From: Zobellia amurskyensis | Lineage (GTDB): Bacteria > Bacteroidota > Bacteroidia > Flavobacteriales > Flavobacteriaceae | Direction: 5' to 3' | Assembly (NCBI RefSeq): GCF_009725985.1 | Contig: NZ_RCNR01000020.1 | Location: 1 to 64,000 of the forward strand | Length of the DNA stretch: 64,000 bases | Part shown: in pieces, positions 18,897-28,239 of the stretch | Layout of the letters: each line of letters starts with the position of its first letter | How positions within the stretch are numbered: the stretch's first letter is position 1 | Translations under genes and position numbers: made by a program | The notes under the pieces: model-generated | Told to the model about the DNA's origin: nothing | Seen by the model: the letters and a program-made list of their open reading frames with translations, nothing else | Databases searched by the model: none

Positions 18897-18969
18897 CGTC
18901 GAAAAACCACGTAAACCAACATCAAAAATTGGATTGTACCCGTAAATCAATCAACAGTACGTCGAAAAT
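18897..18969 (+). repeat. Paired CGTCGAAAA repeats upstream of the DUF1800 gene
   Basis: CGTCGAAAA occurs at 18897-18905 and again at 18960-18968, 63 bp apart, close to six helical turns. Both lie in the 195-bp gap before the DUF1800 gene. They could be binding sites for one regulator. Confidence 0.4.
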
Positions 18970-19056
18970 ACCAGAAAAGACATACTATCCAAAATCTTTG
19001 TGCGTTAAGAACTAGCCCCAAACACATGAAACGGTTCTTTAAAACCTACGAAAATT

Positions 19057-20550
19057 ATGGAATATTTTGTTAACTGTAATACGGCGCCGTTGGCACCGTA
19101 TACTACTCCCTTAGACAGAAACAGGGCGGCTCACTTATACAGAAGACTTGGATTTAGTGCCTCAGTTGAAACTATTGACCAAGCCGTTGGTTCTACTGCA
19201 GAGACATTAATAAATGCTCTTATGGCTCAAGCTACAGGCGCACCAGTAATACCTGCTCCTGAATGGGCAGACTGGAACGGCAGTAACTATCCGGAAGATG
19301 ACACTTTACGGAATCAATTAAAGCGAACGCAGGAAACCGAGTTTAGTCTGGCTTATGCCAAGAATATGCTGGACAACAACCTCCGTGATCGTATGAGTTT
19401 TTTTTGGAGCAACCATTTTGTTACCGAACTTGACATCTACGAATGCACCCCGTTTCTTTATCATTACATTAACTGTCTACAGCGAAATTCCCTTGGAAAT
19501 TTTAAAACATTCGTTAGCGAAATTGGGCTTACAGACGCCATGCTCTATTATCTAGACGGTGTTTACAATAACGGTTACAATCCTAATGAAAATTATGCCC
19601 GGGAACTTTATGAGCTTTTTACATTGGGTGAAGGAAACAATTATACCGAGGAAGATATTATAGAAACAGCACGTGCACTTTCAGGCTATGTGGAGCGTGG
19701 TGAATTAGGTTGTGAACATATTACATTTGACCCTGAACGCCATGACACTGACAGCAAAACCATTTTTGACCAGGCAGGAAACTGGGGTTATGATGATGTA
19801 ATCAATATTCTTTTTGAACAACGACCTACTGAAATAGCAGAATTTATCTGTAGAAAATTATATGAGTTTTTTGTACATCCGGACTCACAGGATAATGCAG
19901 GTAACGCCCAGATTATAATTTCCGGCATGGCATCAACATTTATTGCCAACGATTTTGAAATTGCACCCGTACTTTCCCAATTATTTAAAAGTCAACATTT
20001 TTTTGATGACGAGGCTATTGGGGTAATTATTAAAAGTCCTTTCGATTTTTATTTCAACTTACTAAAAGAAAGCAGTTTTAATTATGATGATTCGGTCCTG
20101 GCCAGTCTTATAAACTATAGCGGACTCCTTAGTCAGCGTATGTTTGACCCCTTTGATGTGGCTGGTTGGCAACGAAACCGTTCTTGGATAAATACCAATT
20201 TTATGATTGGACGGTGGTTGACCATGGAAACCATCATAGAAGAATTTTTTAATGCCGATGATGAGCAGTTTAGGGCTTTAGGACTGTCCATATCCGGTAA
20301 TGACGGACTCACCAGCAACAATCCTGATGTAATAGCCAGACCTATTATAGATTTTATTCTTCCAAAAGGCCTGCTGAACGAATCAGAATACGAAAAGGCA
20401 TACACTATTTTCAGAAGTGACATCCAACCACAATATTACGAGGGAGGAACCACACCAACTTGGACGTTGGCCACCGCAATGGAAGGCCCTACCCAAGTAT
20501 ATCTACTCTTACAATATTTAGCCAGACAACCCGAATTTCAACTAAAGTAA
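19057..20550 (+). CDS. DUF1800 domain protein
   Basis: A 497-residue protein matching the DUF1800 family: the opening DRNRAAHLYRRLGFSAS, the central RDRMSFFWSNHFVTE, and the strongly conserved NENYARELYELFTLGEGNNYTEEDI. No signal peptide is visible; the protein begins MEYFVNCNTAPLAPYT. Members are almost always paired with a DUF1501 protein, as here with a 10-nt gap. Their function is unknown. The lack of a signal next to a partner with a twin-arginine signal suggests co-export, which is inference. The start ATG is preceded by an AT-rich region with the near-box AATCTTTG. Confidence 0.85.
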   Translation: MEYFVNCNTAPLAPYTTPLDRNRAAHLYRRLGFSASVETIDQAVGSTAETLINALMAQATGAPVIPAPEWADWNGSNYPEDDTLRNQLKRTQETEFSLAYAKNMLDNNLRDRMSFFWSNHFVTELDIYECTPFLYHYINCLQRNSLGNFKTFVSEIGLTDAMLYYLDGVYNNGYNPNENYARELYELFTLGEGNNYTEEDIIETARALSGYVERGELGCEHITFDPERHDTDSKTIFDQAGNWGYDDVINILFEQRPTEIAEFICRKLYEFFVHPDSQDNAGNAQIIISGMASTFIANDFEIAPVLSQLFKSQHFFDDEAIGVIIKSPFDFYFNLLKESSFNYDDSVLASLINYSGLLSQRMFDPFDVAGWQRNRSWINTNFMIGRWLTMETIIEEFFNADDEQFRALGLSISGNDGLTSNNPDVIARPIIDFILPKGLLNESEYEKAYTIFRSDIQPQYYEGGTTPTWTLATAMEGPTQVYLLLQYLARQPEFQLK

Positions 20551-20560
20551 ACCTACTACT

Positions 20561-22273
20561 ATGTGCGATACTCACCACACAGACCCTCATAAAGGCTTAG
20601 AACACGATGGCCATGACCAAGAACATAAAGCCTGGAGCAGACGCTCTTTTTTACAGGCTTTGGGTATTGCAGGTTCCGGCTCAATGATGCTGGGCAGTAA
20701 CTTGCTTACCGCTTCTGCGCCATCACCGTTAACATCAGCCATAGCAAATGCGGAAACGGATAAAATTTTAATCTTGATTAGGCTTTCCGGTGGTAACGAC
20801 GGCCTTAGCACGGTTATTCCCATTGAACAATTTGATTCGTACGCCAACGCAAGGCCCAATATCTATATTCCAGAAAGTAAGGTTTTAAAACTTACTGACG
20901 AATATGGTATACCCTCTTACATGAAATCTTTGGAACCCATGTGGGGAGAAGGGCAATTTAAAGCTGTTCATGGTGTAGGTTATGAAGGTCAAAGTCTATC
21001 CCATTTTACGGGATCTGACGTCTTTGCCAACACTGATTTAACTTCAACAGGTTTCAGTGGACTGAATACAGGTTGGATGGGAAGGCATTTTGAGGAATGT
21101 TATCCTGATTATTTGATATCTCCCCCACCCGCTCCAGCCGCCATCCAAATTGGTCAATTTGGCAGTTTGGTTTTTCAAGGGGATGAAACCAATTACGCAT
21201 TTGTAACTTCAAATGTGGAACAATTAGAAGAAATAGCAGAATCTGGTGTTCGCTACGGTCTTGAGCAAGAACTTTTCAATGACTGTATGTACGGTGACCA
21301 ATTGAAATTCTTGAGAGGTGTGGCCAATACAACGTATGAATATTCAGGTGTAATACATGAGGCTTGGTCACGTGGTCAAAACCAAGTAGAATATCAAAAA
21401 AACAGTTTCGCAAGACAGTTGGCCCTTTTGGCTAGATTGATAAAAGGAAACTTGGGCACAAAGGTTTATATGATTTCCATGGGTGGTTTTGACACGCACG
21501 GTAATCAACCTTTAGCTCACGAACGCCTAATGAGTAATTTATCAATTGCCATCGATAATTTCTATGAAGATTTAGCTTATACGGAACAGGATGACAACGT
21601 TCTTAGTATGACTTTCTCAGAATTTGGAAGACGTATTTTTGAAAATGGTTCTAATGGTACCGACCATGGCAAGGCCGCACCAACTCTATTCTTTGGTCCG
21701 GGCCTACAGGGCAGCGCTTTTGTAGGTGAACACCCCACGTTAGACAATCCTGACGGAAGAGGGAATTTGGAATACACCATGGACTTTAGGGATTTATACG
21801 CTACCGTTTTAGCCGAATGGCTCTGTGTACCCATACCTTTAGTAGAACAACATCTGCTAGGGCATACCTACGCTCCCGTAAACCTTGGTTTTAACTGTAG
21901 CGGTACTGATTTTCCAGACATTGTATACAGCGATGGAGAACCAACCATACCTACCTCTCCAGACAGTGGAGTAGCAGATAAACCAGTAATACCCAACAAT
22001 GAGCAATTAAACTCCATTGTTCATAAACCATTCTACCCTACTGAAAATTCACCACATATCTATTTAGAAATGCCAGTTACGGCCCACGTAGATATTCAGC
22101 TTTTTAATATTATAGGTCAGAAAGTGGGCACCATCAGTAACGCCATCATGTCCGAAGGCGTGAACGAGATTAATATTAAGGAAAATATTCCTAGTCATTT
22201 GGCCGCCGGTAAATATATTTATCGCATTCAAGTGCAACAGCATAAAATGAGTAAATCGGTCATGGTTGCATAA
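20561..22273 (+). CDS. DUF1501 protein with twin-arginine signal and T9SS sorting domain
   Basis: A 570-residue DUF1501-family protein, a group related to sulfatase/alkaline phosphatase folds. A His-rich N-terminal tail is followed by SRRSFLQALGIAGSG, a twin-arginine (Tat) motif plus hydrophobic stretch at about residues 28-42. Family motifs include LIRLSGGNDGLSTVIP, SMGGFDTHGNQ and FSEFGRR. The final 85 residues form a T9SS type A sorting domain, with VDIQLFNIIGQKVG and the closing GKYIYRIQ. It should be delivered to the cell surface. The preceding DUF1800 gene overlaps its regulation (10-nt gap). A terminator follows 20 nt after the stop. Confidence 0.88.
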   Translation: MCDTHHTDPHKGLEHDGHDQEHKAWSRRSFLQALGIAGSGSMMLGSNLLTASAPSPLTSAIANAETDKILILIRLSGGNDGLSTVIPIEQFDSYANARPNIYIPESKVLKLTDEYGIPSYMKSLEPMWGEGQFKAVHGVGYEGQSLSHFTGSDVFANTDLTSTGFSGLNTGWMGRHFEECYPDYLISPPPAPAAIQIGQFGSLVFQGDETNYAFVTSNVEQLEEIAESGVRYGLEQELFNDCMYGDQLKFLRGVANTTYEYSGVIHEAWSRGQNQVEYQKNSFARQLALLARLIKGNLGTKVYMISMGGFDTHGNQPLAHERLMSNLSIAIDNFYEDLAYTEQDDNVLSMTFSEFGRRIFENGSNGTDHGKAAPTLFFGPGLQGSAFVGEHPTLDNPDGRGNLEYTMDFRDLYATVLAEWLCVPIPLVEQHLLGHTYAPVNLGFNCSGTDFPDIVYSDGEPTIPTSPDSGVADKPVIPNNEQLNSIVHKPFYPTENSPHIYLEMPVTAHVDIQLFNIIGQKVGTISNAIMSEGVNEINIKENIPSHLAAGKYIYRIQVQQHKMSKSVMVA

Positions 22274-22293
22274 CTCAACCGAATTCGACTAAA

Positions 22294-22330
22294 AAAACCT
22301 TCGCCGTGGTTACACCATTGCGAAGGTTTT
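22294..22330. terminator. Bidirectional intrinsic terminator
   Basis: Perfect 11-bp arms (22294-22304 and 22320-22330) carrying CCTTCGC/GCGAAGG, flanked by A and T runs. It lies between the DUF1501 gene and the convergent small gene. Confidence 0.88.
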
Positions 22331-22373
22331 ATATTTTCTTACTGTTACTATTTTCAGGAAAGTCTTTATTCGT

Positions 22374-22550
22374 TTAAGTCAATTTGGACTTGTTATTTTT
22401 AGTTTTAAACGATAGTTCTTTTGAAATACGAGAAGCCTTGTTTTTATACAAACGAGCTACGTCATCTTTTTCTTCATTTTTTACTATCGCTTCTACATCT
22501 TCTTTGATTTCTTTTAGAACTTTAAATTTCTTGGGGACTCCTATACTCAT
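22374..22550 (-). CDS. Small charged conserved-type protein (58 aa)
   Basis: An ATG at 22550 opens a 58-codon frame: MSIGVPKKFKVLKEIKEDVE and then a Lys/Glu-rich helical region ending SKLT. About half of the residues are charged, a composition seen in real small cytoplasmic proteins and not expected from random AT-rich DNA. It is bounded by the terminator at 22294-22330, which supports leftward transcription. The opposite-strand frame across the same bases is Ser/Phe-rich and looks like a shadow. I recall similar short proteins in Flavobacteriaceae, but I cannot assign a function. Confidence 0.62.
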   Translation of the reverse strand: MSIGVPKKFKVLKEIKEDVEAIVKNEEKDDVARLYKNKASRISKELSFKTKNNKSKLT

Positions 22551-22704
22551 GGTGTACGCGTTTTAGTTAATGGTTTGATAATGAGTTCTTATATAAAACT
22601 GTACCGTTTCCAAAATCGTATACATCTTCGCTGAAGTGCAGGCGCCCTTCTTATTCAATTAAAAATCATCCTTTTATCTTTCATTTACCCATTAAGAAAT
22701 CCGC

Positions 22705-22736
22705 TTGTGTAATGCTGTGCAAAATCAGTACTTTTG
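22705..22736 (+). promoter_or_regulatory. metG promoter
   Basis: TTG at 22705-22707, a 21-nt spacer, and TACTTTTG at 22729-22736 fit the Bacteroidota promoter. The expected transcript starts about 12 nt before the ATG at 22755. Confidence 0.75.
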
Positions 22737-22754
22737 CACCCTAATTCGAAATCA

Positions 22755-24833
22755 ATGGCCGAGAAGCTAAAACAACCAGAGAGATATACTATTACTGCCG
22801 CGTTGCCTTATACAAACGGCCCCATACATATTGGTCATTTGGCCGGTGTTTATGTGCCTGCAGATATTTACGCGCGATATTTACGCTTGAACGGCAATGA
22901 TGTTGCCTTTGTATGTGGAAGCGATGAGCACGGTGTAGCTATCTCTATGAAAGCTAAAAAAGAGGGTATCACGCCCCAAGAGGTCATTGACAAGTATGAC
23001 GGAATTATTCGTAAGTCCTTCGAAGATTTTGGCGTTACTTTTGATAACTATTCGCGTACTTCAAGAGAAATTCACCATAAAACAGCTTCGGACTTTTTCG
23101 TGAAGTTATATGAGCAAGGTGATTTTATTGAAGAAACCACAGCCCAGTTATATGACGAAGAAGCCAAACAATTTTTGGCCGACCGTTTTGTAGTGGGTAC
23201 ATGTCCCAAATGTGGTCATGAAGAAGCTTATGGCGATCAGTGCGAAAATTGTGGCTCTACATTAAACGCTACGGATTTGATTAATCCAAAATCTACCATT
23301 ACCGGAACGGTGCCGACTACCAAAGAGACTAAACATTGGTTTTTACCCTTGGACCGTTACGAAGACTTTTTAAAGGAATGGATACTAGAAGGACACAAAT
23401 CCGATTGGAAGCCTAATGTTTACGGTCAATGTAAAAGTTGGATCGATGACGGACTAAAACCACGTGCCGTAACAAGGGATTTAGACTGGGGTATTCCTGT
23501 GCCCGTAGAAGGCGGCGAAGGCAAAGTGCTTTATGTTTGGTTTGATGCACCCATCGGTTATATTTCGTCCACCAAAGAATGGGCTGCTCGTGAAGGTAAA
23601 GACTGGGAACCCTATTGGAAAGACGAGAATACCAAGCTAGTACATTTTATAGGAAAGGATAATATTGTTTTTCACTGTATCATCTTCCCTGCAATTTTAA
23701 AAGCACATGGTGACTATATTCTGCCGGAAAACGTTCCTGCCAATGAGTTCCTGAATTTAGAAGGCAACAAACTTTCTACTTCAAAGAACTGGGCGGTATG
23801 GTTGCATGAGTATTTAGAGGAATTCCCGGATATGCAAGATGTACTTAGATACACCTTAACGGCAAACGCTCCTGAAACCAAGGATAATGATTTTACTTGG
23901 AAAGATTTCCAAGCTAGAAACAACAACGAACTAGTTGCCATTCTCGGGAACTTCATAAACCGAGTAGTGGTCCTGACCAACAAATATTACGAAGGTGTAG
24001 TTCCTGCGCCTTCTGAATTTTCCCAGGTGGATAAAGAAACTTTGGAACAACTTCAAAAATTCCCTGAAACTATTTCTAGTTCCATAGAACGGTACCGTTT
24101 TAGAGAAGCTGGTCAAGAGCTGATGAACCTAGCACGTTTGGGTAACAAATACCTGGCGGATGAAGAGCCTTGGAAAGTTATTAAGCAGGATGAAGAGCGT
24201 GTAAAAACAATTATGTTCGTTGCTCTCCAGATTGCTACGGCTCTATCCGTATTAAGTGAACCATTTTTACCATTTACTTCGGGAAAACTTAAAAATATAT
24301 TGGCTATTGGTTCTGGCGAAGTCAAAACCTCTTGGGCAGAAGTTTCCTCTAAAGACATATTACTTCCCGCTAATCATAAAATAAACAAGGCCGAGCTTCT
24401 TTTTAGAAAAATAGAGGACAGCGAAATACAGGCTCAATTAGATAAACTTGAAGCCACAAAAAAGGCCAACGAAAACGCGAACAAAGAACTTATGCCACAA
24501 AAAGACACTATCAACTTTGATGATTTTACGAAACTAGACATGCGTGTAGGCACTATTTTGGAAGCCGAAAAAATGCCTAAAACCAAGAAATTATTAGTAT
24601 TAAAAGTTGATACTGGTTTGGACACACGTACTATTGTATCTGGTATTGCCGAGAGTTTCACCCCTGAAGAAGTGATTGGCAAAAAAGTTACTGTTTTAAT
24701 CAACCTTGCTCCAAGGGCATTGCGCGGTGTAGAAAGTGAAGGCATGATTTTAATGACCGAAAACGCAGATGGTAAACTGGTTTTTGTAAACCCGGATGAA
24801 GACAGTGTTGGTAATGGGGAAGGTATAAGCTAG
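22755..24833 (+). CDS. metG: Methionyl-tRNA synthetase
   Basis: A 692-residue class I aminoacyl-tRNA synthetase that charges tRNA-Met. The HIGH motif is [10 protein letters not shown] near residues 20-29. A zinc-binding insert has [18 protein letters not shown] near 153-170, and the KMSKS-equivalent reads [10 protein letters not shown]. The C-terminal 110 residues form an OB-fold tRNA-binding domain of the Trbp111 type ([20 protein letters not shown]), fused as in other Bacteroidota. The start at 22755 is used because an in-frame TTG at 22734 lies inside the -7 promoter box. The gene is followed after 67 nt by tex on the same strand. Confidence 0.97.
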   Translation: MAEKLKQPERYTITAALPYTNGPIHIGHLAGVYVPADIYARYLRLNGNDVAFVCGSDEHGVAISMKAKKEGITPQEVIDKYDGIIRKSFEDFGVTFDNYSRTSREIHHKTASDFFVKLYEQGDFIEETTAQLYDEEAKQFLADRFVVGTCPKCGHEEAYGDQCENCGSTLNATDLINPKSTITGTVPTTKETKHWFLPLDRYEDFLKEWILEGHKSDWKPNVYGQCKSWIDDGLKPRAVTRDLDWGIPVPVEGGEGKVLYVWFDAPIGYISSTKEWAAREGKDWEPYWKDENTKLVHFIGKDNIVFHCIIFPAILKAHGDYILPENVPANEFLNLEGNKLSTSKNWAVWLHEYLEEFPDMQDVLRYTLTANAPETKDNDFTWKDFQARNNNELVAILGNFINRVVVLTNKYYEGVVPAPSEFSQVDKETLEQLQKFPETISSSIERYRFREAGQELMNLARLGNKYLADEEPWKVIKQDEERVKTIMFVALQIATALSVLSEPFLPFTSGKLKNILAIGSGEVKTSWAEVSSKDILLPANHKINKAELLFRKIEDSEIQAQLDKLEATKKANENANKELMPQKDTINFDDFTKLDMRVGTILEAEKMPKTKKLLVLKVDTGLDTRTIVSGIAESFTPEEVIGKKVTVLINLAPRALRGVESEGMILMTENADGKLVFVNPDEDSVGNGEGIS

Positions 24834-24900
24834 CCCTTTTCCTAACACCTTGTTTTTTACATTGCATCAAACTACGTTCAACATTCGTTACTAAAGTCCT

Positions 24901-27024
24901 ATGCAACTCATTTCCTATATTTCCAAATACACTCAACTCCCTCAAAAGAGTATTGAGAATACAGTAGAACTTCTGAACCAAGATTGTACCGTACCTTTTA
25001 TTTCGCGTTACAGGAAGGAAAAGACAGGCAACTTAGATGAGGTTCAGATTGGAGATATCGTGCAATTTAAAGCACAATACGAAGCTCTTGAAAAACGAAA
25101 AACAGCAGTTCTAAAGGCTATTGAGGAACAAGAGGGGTTAACTGATGAGCTTCGGGTTAAAATTGAACAAACTGACGACCTCGTTACCCTTGAAGATTTA
25201 TATTTACCATTCAAGAAAAAACGAAAGACCAAAGCGGAAACCGCTCGTAAAAATGGATTGGAACCACTGGCTAAAATCATAATGGCCCAAAACCATACGA
25301 ATATTGAATCGGCTGCGCATCAATATACCAATAGTAAAGTTGCCAATACGGACGAAGCTTTAGAAGGTGCTAGGCATATTATTTCCGAATGGATCAATGA
25401 ACGTATGTCCATTCGTAATCAGGTGAGAAACCAGTTGGAGCGCAGTGCACTAATTGTTACAAAGGTTATCTCAACCAAAAAAAATGATGAAAAAGCACAG
25501 AAATTCCGTGATTATTTTGATTGGAGCGAAGCTCTAAAACGATGTCCTTCTCACCGCTTATTAGCCATTTTACGTGCCGAAAACGAAGATTTTATTCGCG
25601 TAAAAATAGAGATAGATTCTGATGATATGCTTAAGCGGATTGAAGACCGGATTATAAAATCCAACAATTCATGTACGCCTCAAATTGAATTGGCTATTGC
25701 AGACGCTTATAAACGTCTACTCTATCCTTCATTATCTAACGAAATTCTCAAGAACGCTAAAGAAAAAGCAGATGACGATGCCATTATGGTATTTTCTAAA
25801 AATCTGAAACAGCTTCTATTGGGTGCCCCTTTAGGCGAAAAGCGAATTCTAGCAATAGATCCAGGTTTCCGAACGGGCTGCAAGGTGGTTTGCTTAAGTG
25901 CGCAAGGAGACTTAGAACATAACGAGACCATTTATCCGCATGCCCCACAGAACAAGGATACCGAAGCCATAAAAAAAATAAGTTCGCTGTGCGATGCCTA
26001 CAAAATTGAAGCCATTGCCATTGGTAATGGAACAGCATCTCGTGAAACCGAACACTTGGTAAAACGCATACACTTTAAAAATCCTATTGAAGTTTTTGTT
26101 GTGAGCGAGGCCGGAGCCTCCATTTATTCCGCCTCAAAAATTGCTCGAGAAGAATTTCCCAACTACGATGTTACCGTTAGAGGTTCTGTTTCTATCGGAA
26201 GACGGCTAGCAGACCCATTGGCCGAGCTTGTAAAAATAGACGCTAAATCTATTGGCGTAGGACAGTATCAACACGATGTGGACCAAAGCAAATTACAGAT
26301 TTCCTTGGATAGCGTAGTAGAGAGTTGTGTAAATTCCGTTGGCGTGAACATCAATACAGCAAGTGTTCCCTTATTAAGCTACGTCTCCGGTATTGGACCA
26401 AAACTAGCAGAGAACATTGTAAATTATAGAAATGAGAACGGAGCTTTTAAAAGCCGTACGGAAATAAAAAAAGTAGCTCGTTTAGGTGGAAAAGCATTTG
26501 AACAAGGAGCAGCTTTTCTTCGGATAAAAGATGCCAAGAACCCTCTGGATGATTCTGCTGTACACCCAGAAAGTTATAGCATAGTTAATAAGATAGCGAA
26601 GGACAAAGGAATTCCTATTACAGAATTAATAGGGAACAGTAGTGCCTTAAAAAGCGTGAAATTAGAGTCCTATTGTACGGAAACCATTGGTTTACCCACA
26701 CTTAAAGATATTGTAGAGGAGCTTGAGAAACCAGGTCTTGACCGTCGTGAGAAAGCCAAGGTTTTTACTTTCAATCAAAATATAAAATCCATTACCGATT
26801 TACAGGAGGGTCAATTATTACCGGGTATTGTAAACAACATTACCAACTTTGGCTGTTTTGTTGATATTGGTATAAAAGAAAGTGGTCTTATTCACGTATC
26901 CAATTTATCGGATACTTTCGTAAAAGATGTAAACCAACATGTTAGCCTACATCAACAAATTATAGTTAAAGTACTACAGGTAGATGTTGCTAGAAAACGC
27001 ATTCAGTTAAAACTGCATAAATAG
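24901..27024 (+). CDS. tex: Tex family RNA-binding transcription accessory protein
   Basis: A 707-residue protein with the full Tex architecture. It has an N-terminal helical region with a helix-turn-helix, a YqgF/RNase H-like domain at ILAIDPGFRTGCKVV near residues 317-331, and helix-hairpin-helix repeats (VSGIGPKLAENIVNYR). A C-terminal S1 RNA-binding domain is visible as GIVNNITNFGCFVDIGIKE followed by SGLIHVSNLSD. Tex proteins bind nucleic acid and influence transcription; precise action in Bacteroidota is not established. The start ATG at 24901 gives the typical N-terminus MQLISYISKYTQLP. It converges with the HPP gene. Confidence 0.94.
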   Translation: MQLISYISKYTQLPQKSIENTVELLNQDCTVPFISRYRKEKTGNLDEVQIGDIVQFKAQYEALEKRKTAVLKAIEEQEGLTDELRVKIEQTDDLVTLEDLYLPFKKKRKTKAETARKNGLEPLAKIIMAQNHTNIESAAHQYTNSKVANTDEALEGARHIISEWINERMSIRNQVRNQLERSALIVTKVISTKKNDEKAQKFRDYFDWSEALKRCPSHRLLAILRAENEDFIRVKIEIDSDDMLKRIEDRIIKSNNSCTPQIELAIADAYKRLLYPSLSNEILKNAKEKADDDAIMVFSKNLKQLLLGAPLGEKRILAIDPGFRTGCKVVCLSAQGDLEHNETIYPHAPQNKDTEAIKKISSLCDAYKIEAIAIGNGTASRETEHLVKRIHFKNPIEVFVVSEAGASIYSASKIAREEFPNYDVTVRGSVSIGRRLADPLAELVKIDAKSIGVGQYQHDVDQSKLQISLDSVVESCVNSVGVNINTASVPLLSYVSGIGPKLAENIVNYRNENGAFKSRTEIKKVARLGGKAFEQGAAFLRIKDAKNPLDDSAVHPESYSIVNKIAKDKGIPITELIGNSSALKSVKLESYCTETIGLPTLKDIVEELEKPGLDRREKAKVFTFNQNIKSITDLQEGQLLPGIVNNITNFGCFVDIGIKESGLIHVSNLSDTFVKDVNQHVSLHQQIIVKVLQVDVARKRIQLKLHK

Positions 27025-27051
27025 AAAAATATCTTAAAAGCTTCTTCATTA

Positions 27052-27675
27052 CTAGGTAGTATAACTTCTTTTACCCCTTAAGAAGTTACGTTTTAAGACT
27101 CGCGCGAATCTACCATTAGTTGGGTATCTTCTATTCTTAGTCATATTATTAAAAATAAGTGCGGTAATAAAAAGTATAGTTGTCCCCATTAATACAGGCG
27201 AAACCACATAAAAATAACCCAACGACTTAATTTTTGCCGTACCTATTACTGCGATTAGAGCAGTTGCCCCGCCAGGCGGATGCAAGGTTTTAGTAACCTG
27301 CATAACCACAATAGATGTAGCAACGGCCAAAGGTGCTGTCAACCAAATTATGTCTGGCAGAAGTTTATACACCGTAACACCAATAAAAGCAGATAATAAT
27401 TGTCCTCCAATAAAATTACGAGGCTGTGCCAACGGACTTTCTATGGCTCCATATATCAATACACTGGAAGCTCCAAAAGAACCGATCAAAAGTACATTTT
27501 CAATCTTCGGTAAGTAAAAAGACTGCAACAGAGCAATAAGACCAATTCCCATGAACGCTCCTAGAAAGGACCAAAATTGCTCTCCAATATCAACTAAAGT
27601 CTCTTTATAGATAACATACTTAGAAATGCGCGCTCTGCGATTAATTTTCTTGCTTAACTCCCTTCCCTTTTTCAT
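27052..27675 (-). CDS. HPP family membrane protein
   Basis: A 207-residue protein with a basic N-terminus and four or five hydrophobic helices, matching the HPP family. The naming motif HPPGGATALIAVIGT is near residues 131-145, and LAQPRNFIGGQLLSAFIG, also family-conserved, is near 82-99. HPP proteins are inner-membrane proteins; some relatives take part in nitrite transport, but the role in Bacteroidota is unsettled. The C-terminus is again basic. A full consensus promoter lies 54 nt upstream at 27729-27758. Confidence 0.87.
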   Translation of the reverse strand: MKKGRELSKKINRRARISKYVIYKETLVDIGEQFWSFLGAFMGIGLIALLQSFYLPKIENVLLIGSFGASSVLIYGAIESPLAQPRNFIGGQLLSAFIGVTVYKLLPDIIWLTAPLAVATSIVVMQVTKTLHPPGGATALIAVIGTAKIKSLGYFYVVSPVLMGTTILFITALIFNNMTKNRRYPTNGRFARVLKRNFLRGKRSYTT

Positions 27676-27728
27676 TGCAAATGCTTCTTTTTACAATTCA
27701 ATTTCTTTTCAACTCCATTAAGAACCGG

Positions 27729-27758
27729 CAAAGATAAAAGAACACTAAAGATTGACAA
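27729..27758 (-). promoter_or_regulatory. Promoter of the HPP gene
   Basis: On the minus strand, TTG (27756-27758), a 19-nt spacer and TATCTTTG (27729-27736) give a full consensus match. The rest of the 285-bp gap to 27960 is AT-rich with no gene visible. Confidence 0.78.
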
Positions 27759-27960
27759 AGACAAAAGCCTATTTATCCTATCATTTTACTAGGAAATCAA
27801 TCAAAGAAAAGCTATTATTCAATTAAACCACTCCATACCAATGTGTTAAAATTCACTAAATCCATAAACTCAAGAGCAACCAAATAGCAATTTTAACTTT
27901 TCAACCTTATTTAGATTTATTTAAAATAACTACATTTGCCCATATTCAGAATTCAAGCAG

Positions 27961-28155
27961 GTGTCAAAGAAAAAGAAATCCGCTAAAAAGAAAGCGAAAA
28001 AACAAAAAGATGCTTTGCTTCTCCAAAGCAAGGTAGAAAAAGCTTTAGCGGGAGAAGTTAAAGTGAAGTCCAGTTGCTGCAAAAAGTTCAAAAAGAGCGA
28101 GAGCAAAAGATGCGGACGCTGTCCTTGTTTTGACCTGATTAAAAAAGTGGCCTAA
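27961..28155 (+). CDS. Small Lys-rich, Cys-cluster protein (64 aa)
   Basis: A 64-residue protein starting at a GTG. The first 16 residues are almost all Lys, Ala and Ser (SKKKKSAKKKAKKQK). The C-terminal half carries a Cys cluster, SSCCKKFKKSES followed by KRCGRCPCFDL, with five cysteines that could bind zinc. A -7 box, TACATTTG, lies at 27931-27938, about 22 nt upstream of the GTG. I recall similar small proteins across Flavobacteriaceae, usually without a name. The basic tail suggests nucleic-acid or ribosome contact, which is inference. The next gene, 84 nt on, is a histone-deacetylase-family enzyme. Confidence 0.7.
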   Translation: MSKKKKSAKKKAKKQKDALLLQSKVEKALAGEVKVKSSCCKKFKKSESKRCGRCPCFDLIKKVA

Positions 28156-28239
28156 CCCACTTCCCTCTTTAAAGGCTTATTTATCTCATTTTAGTACTTC
28201 TTGATTTCAAAAGGGAAATAGACCTCCTATATTTGTCAT

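Noticed and set aside
22384-22566. A 60-residue rightward frame after the DUF1501 terminator
   Set aside because: It is Ser/Phe-rich and mirrors the better leftward 58-residue frame at 22374-22550, which has charged, protein-like composition.
28201-28203. -33 TTG for the HDAC-family promoter
   Set aside because: The spacer to the -7 box would be 24 nt, longer than the usual 19-21.
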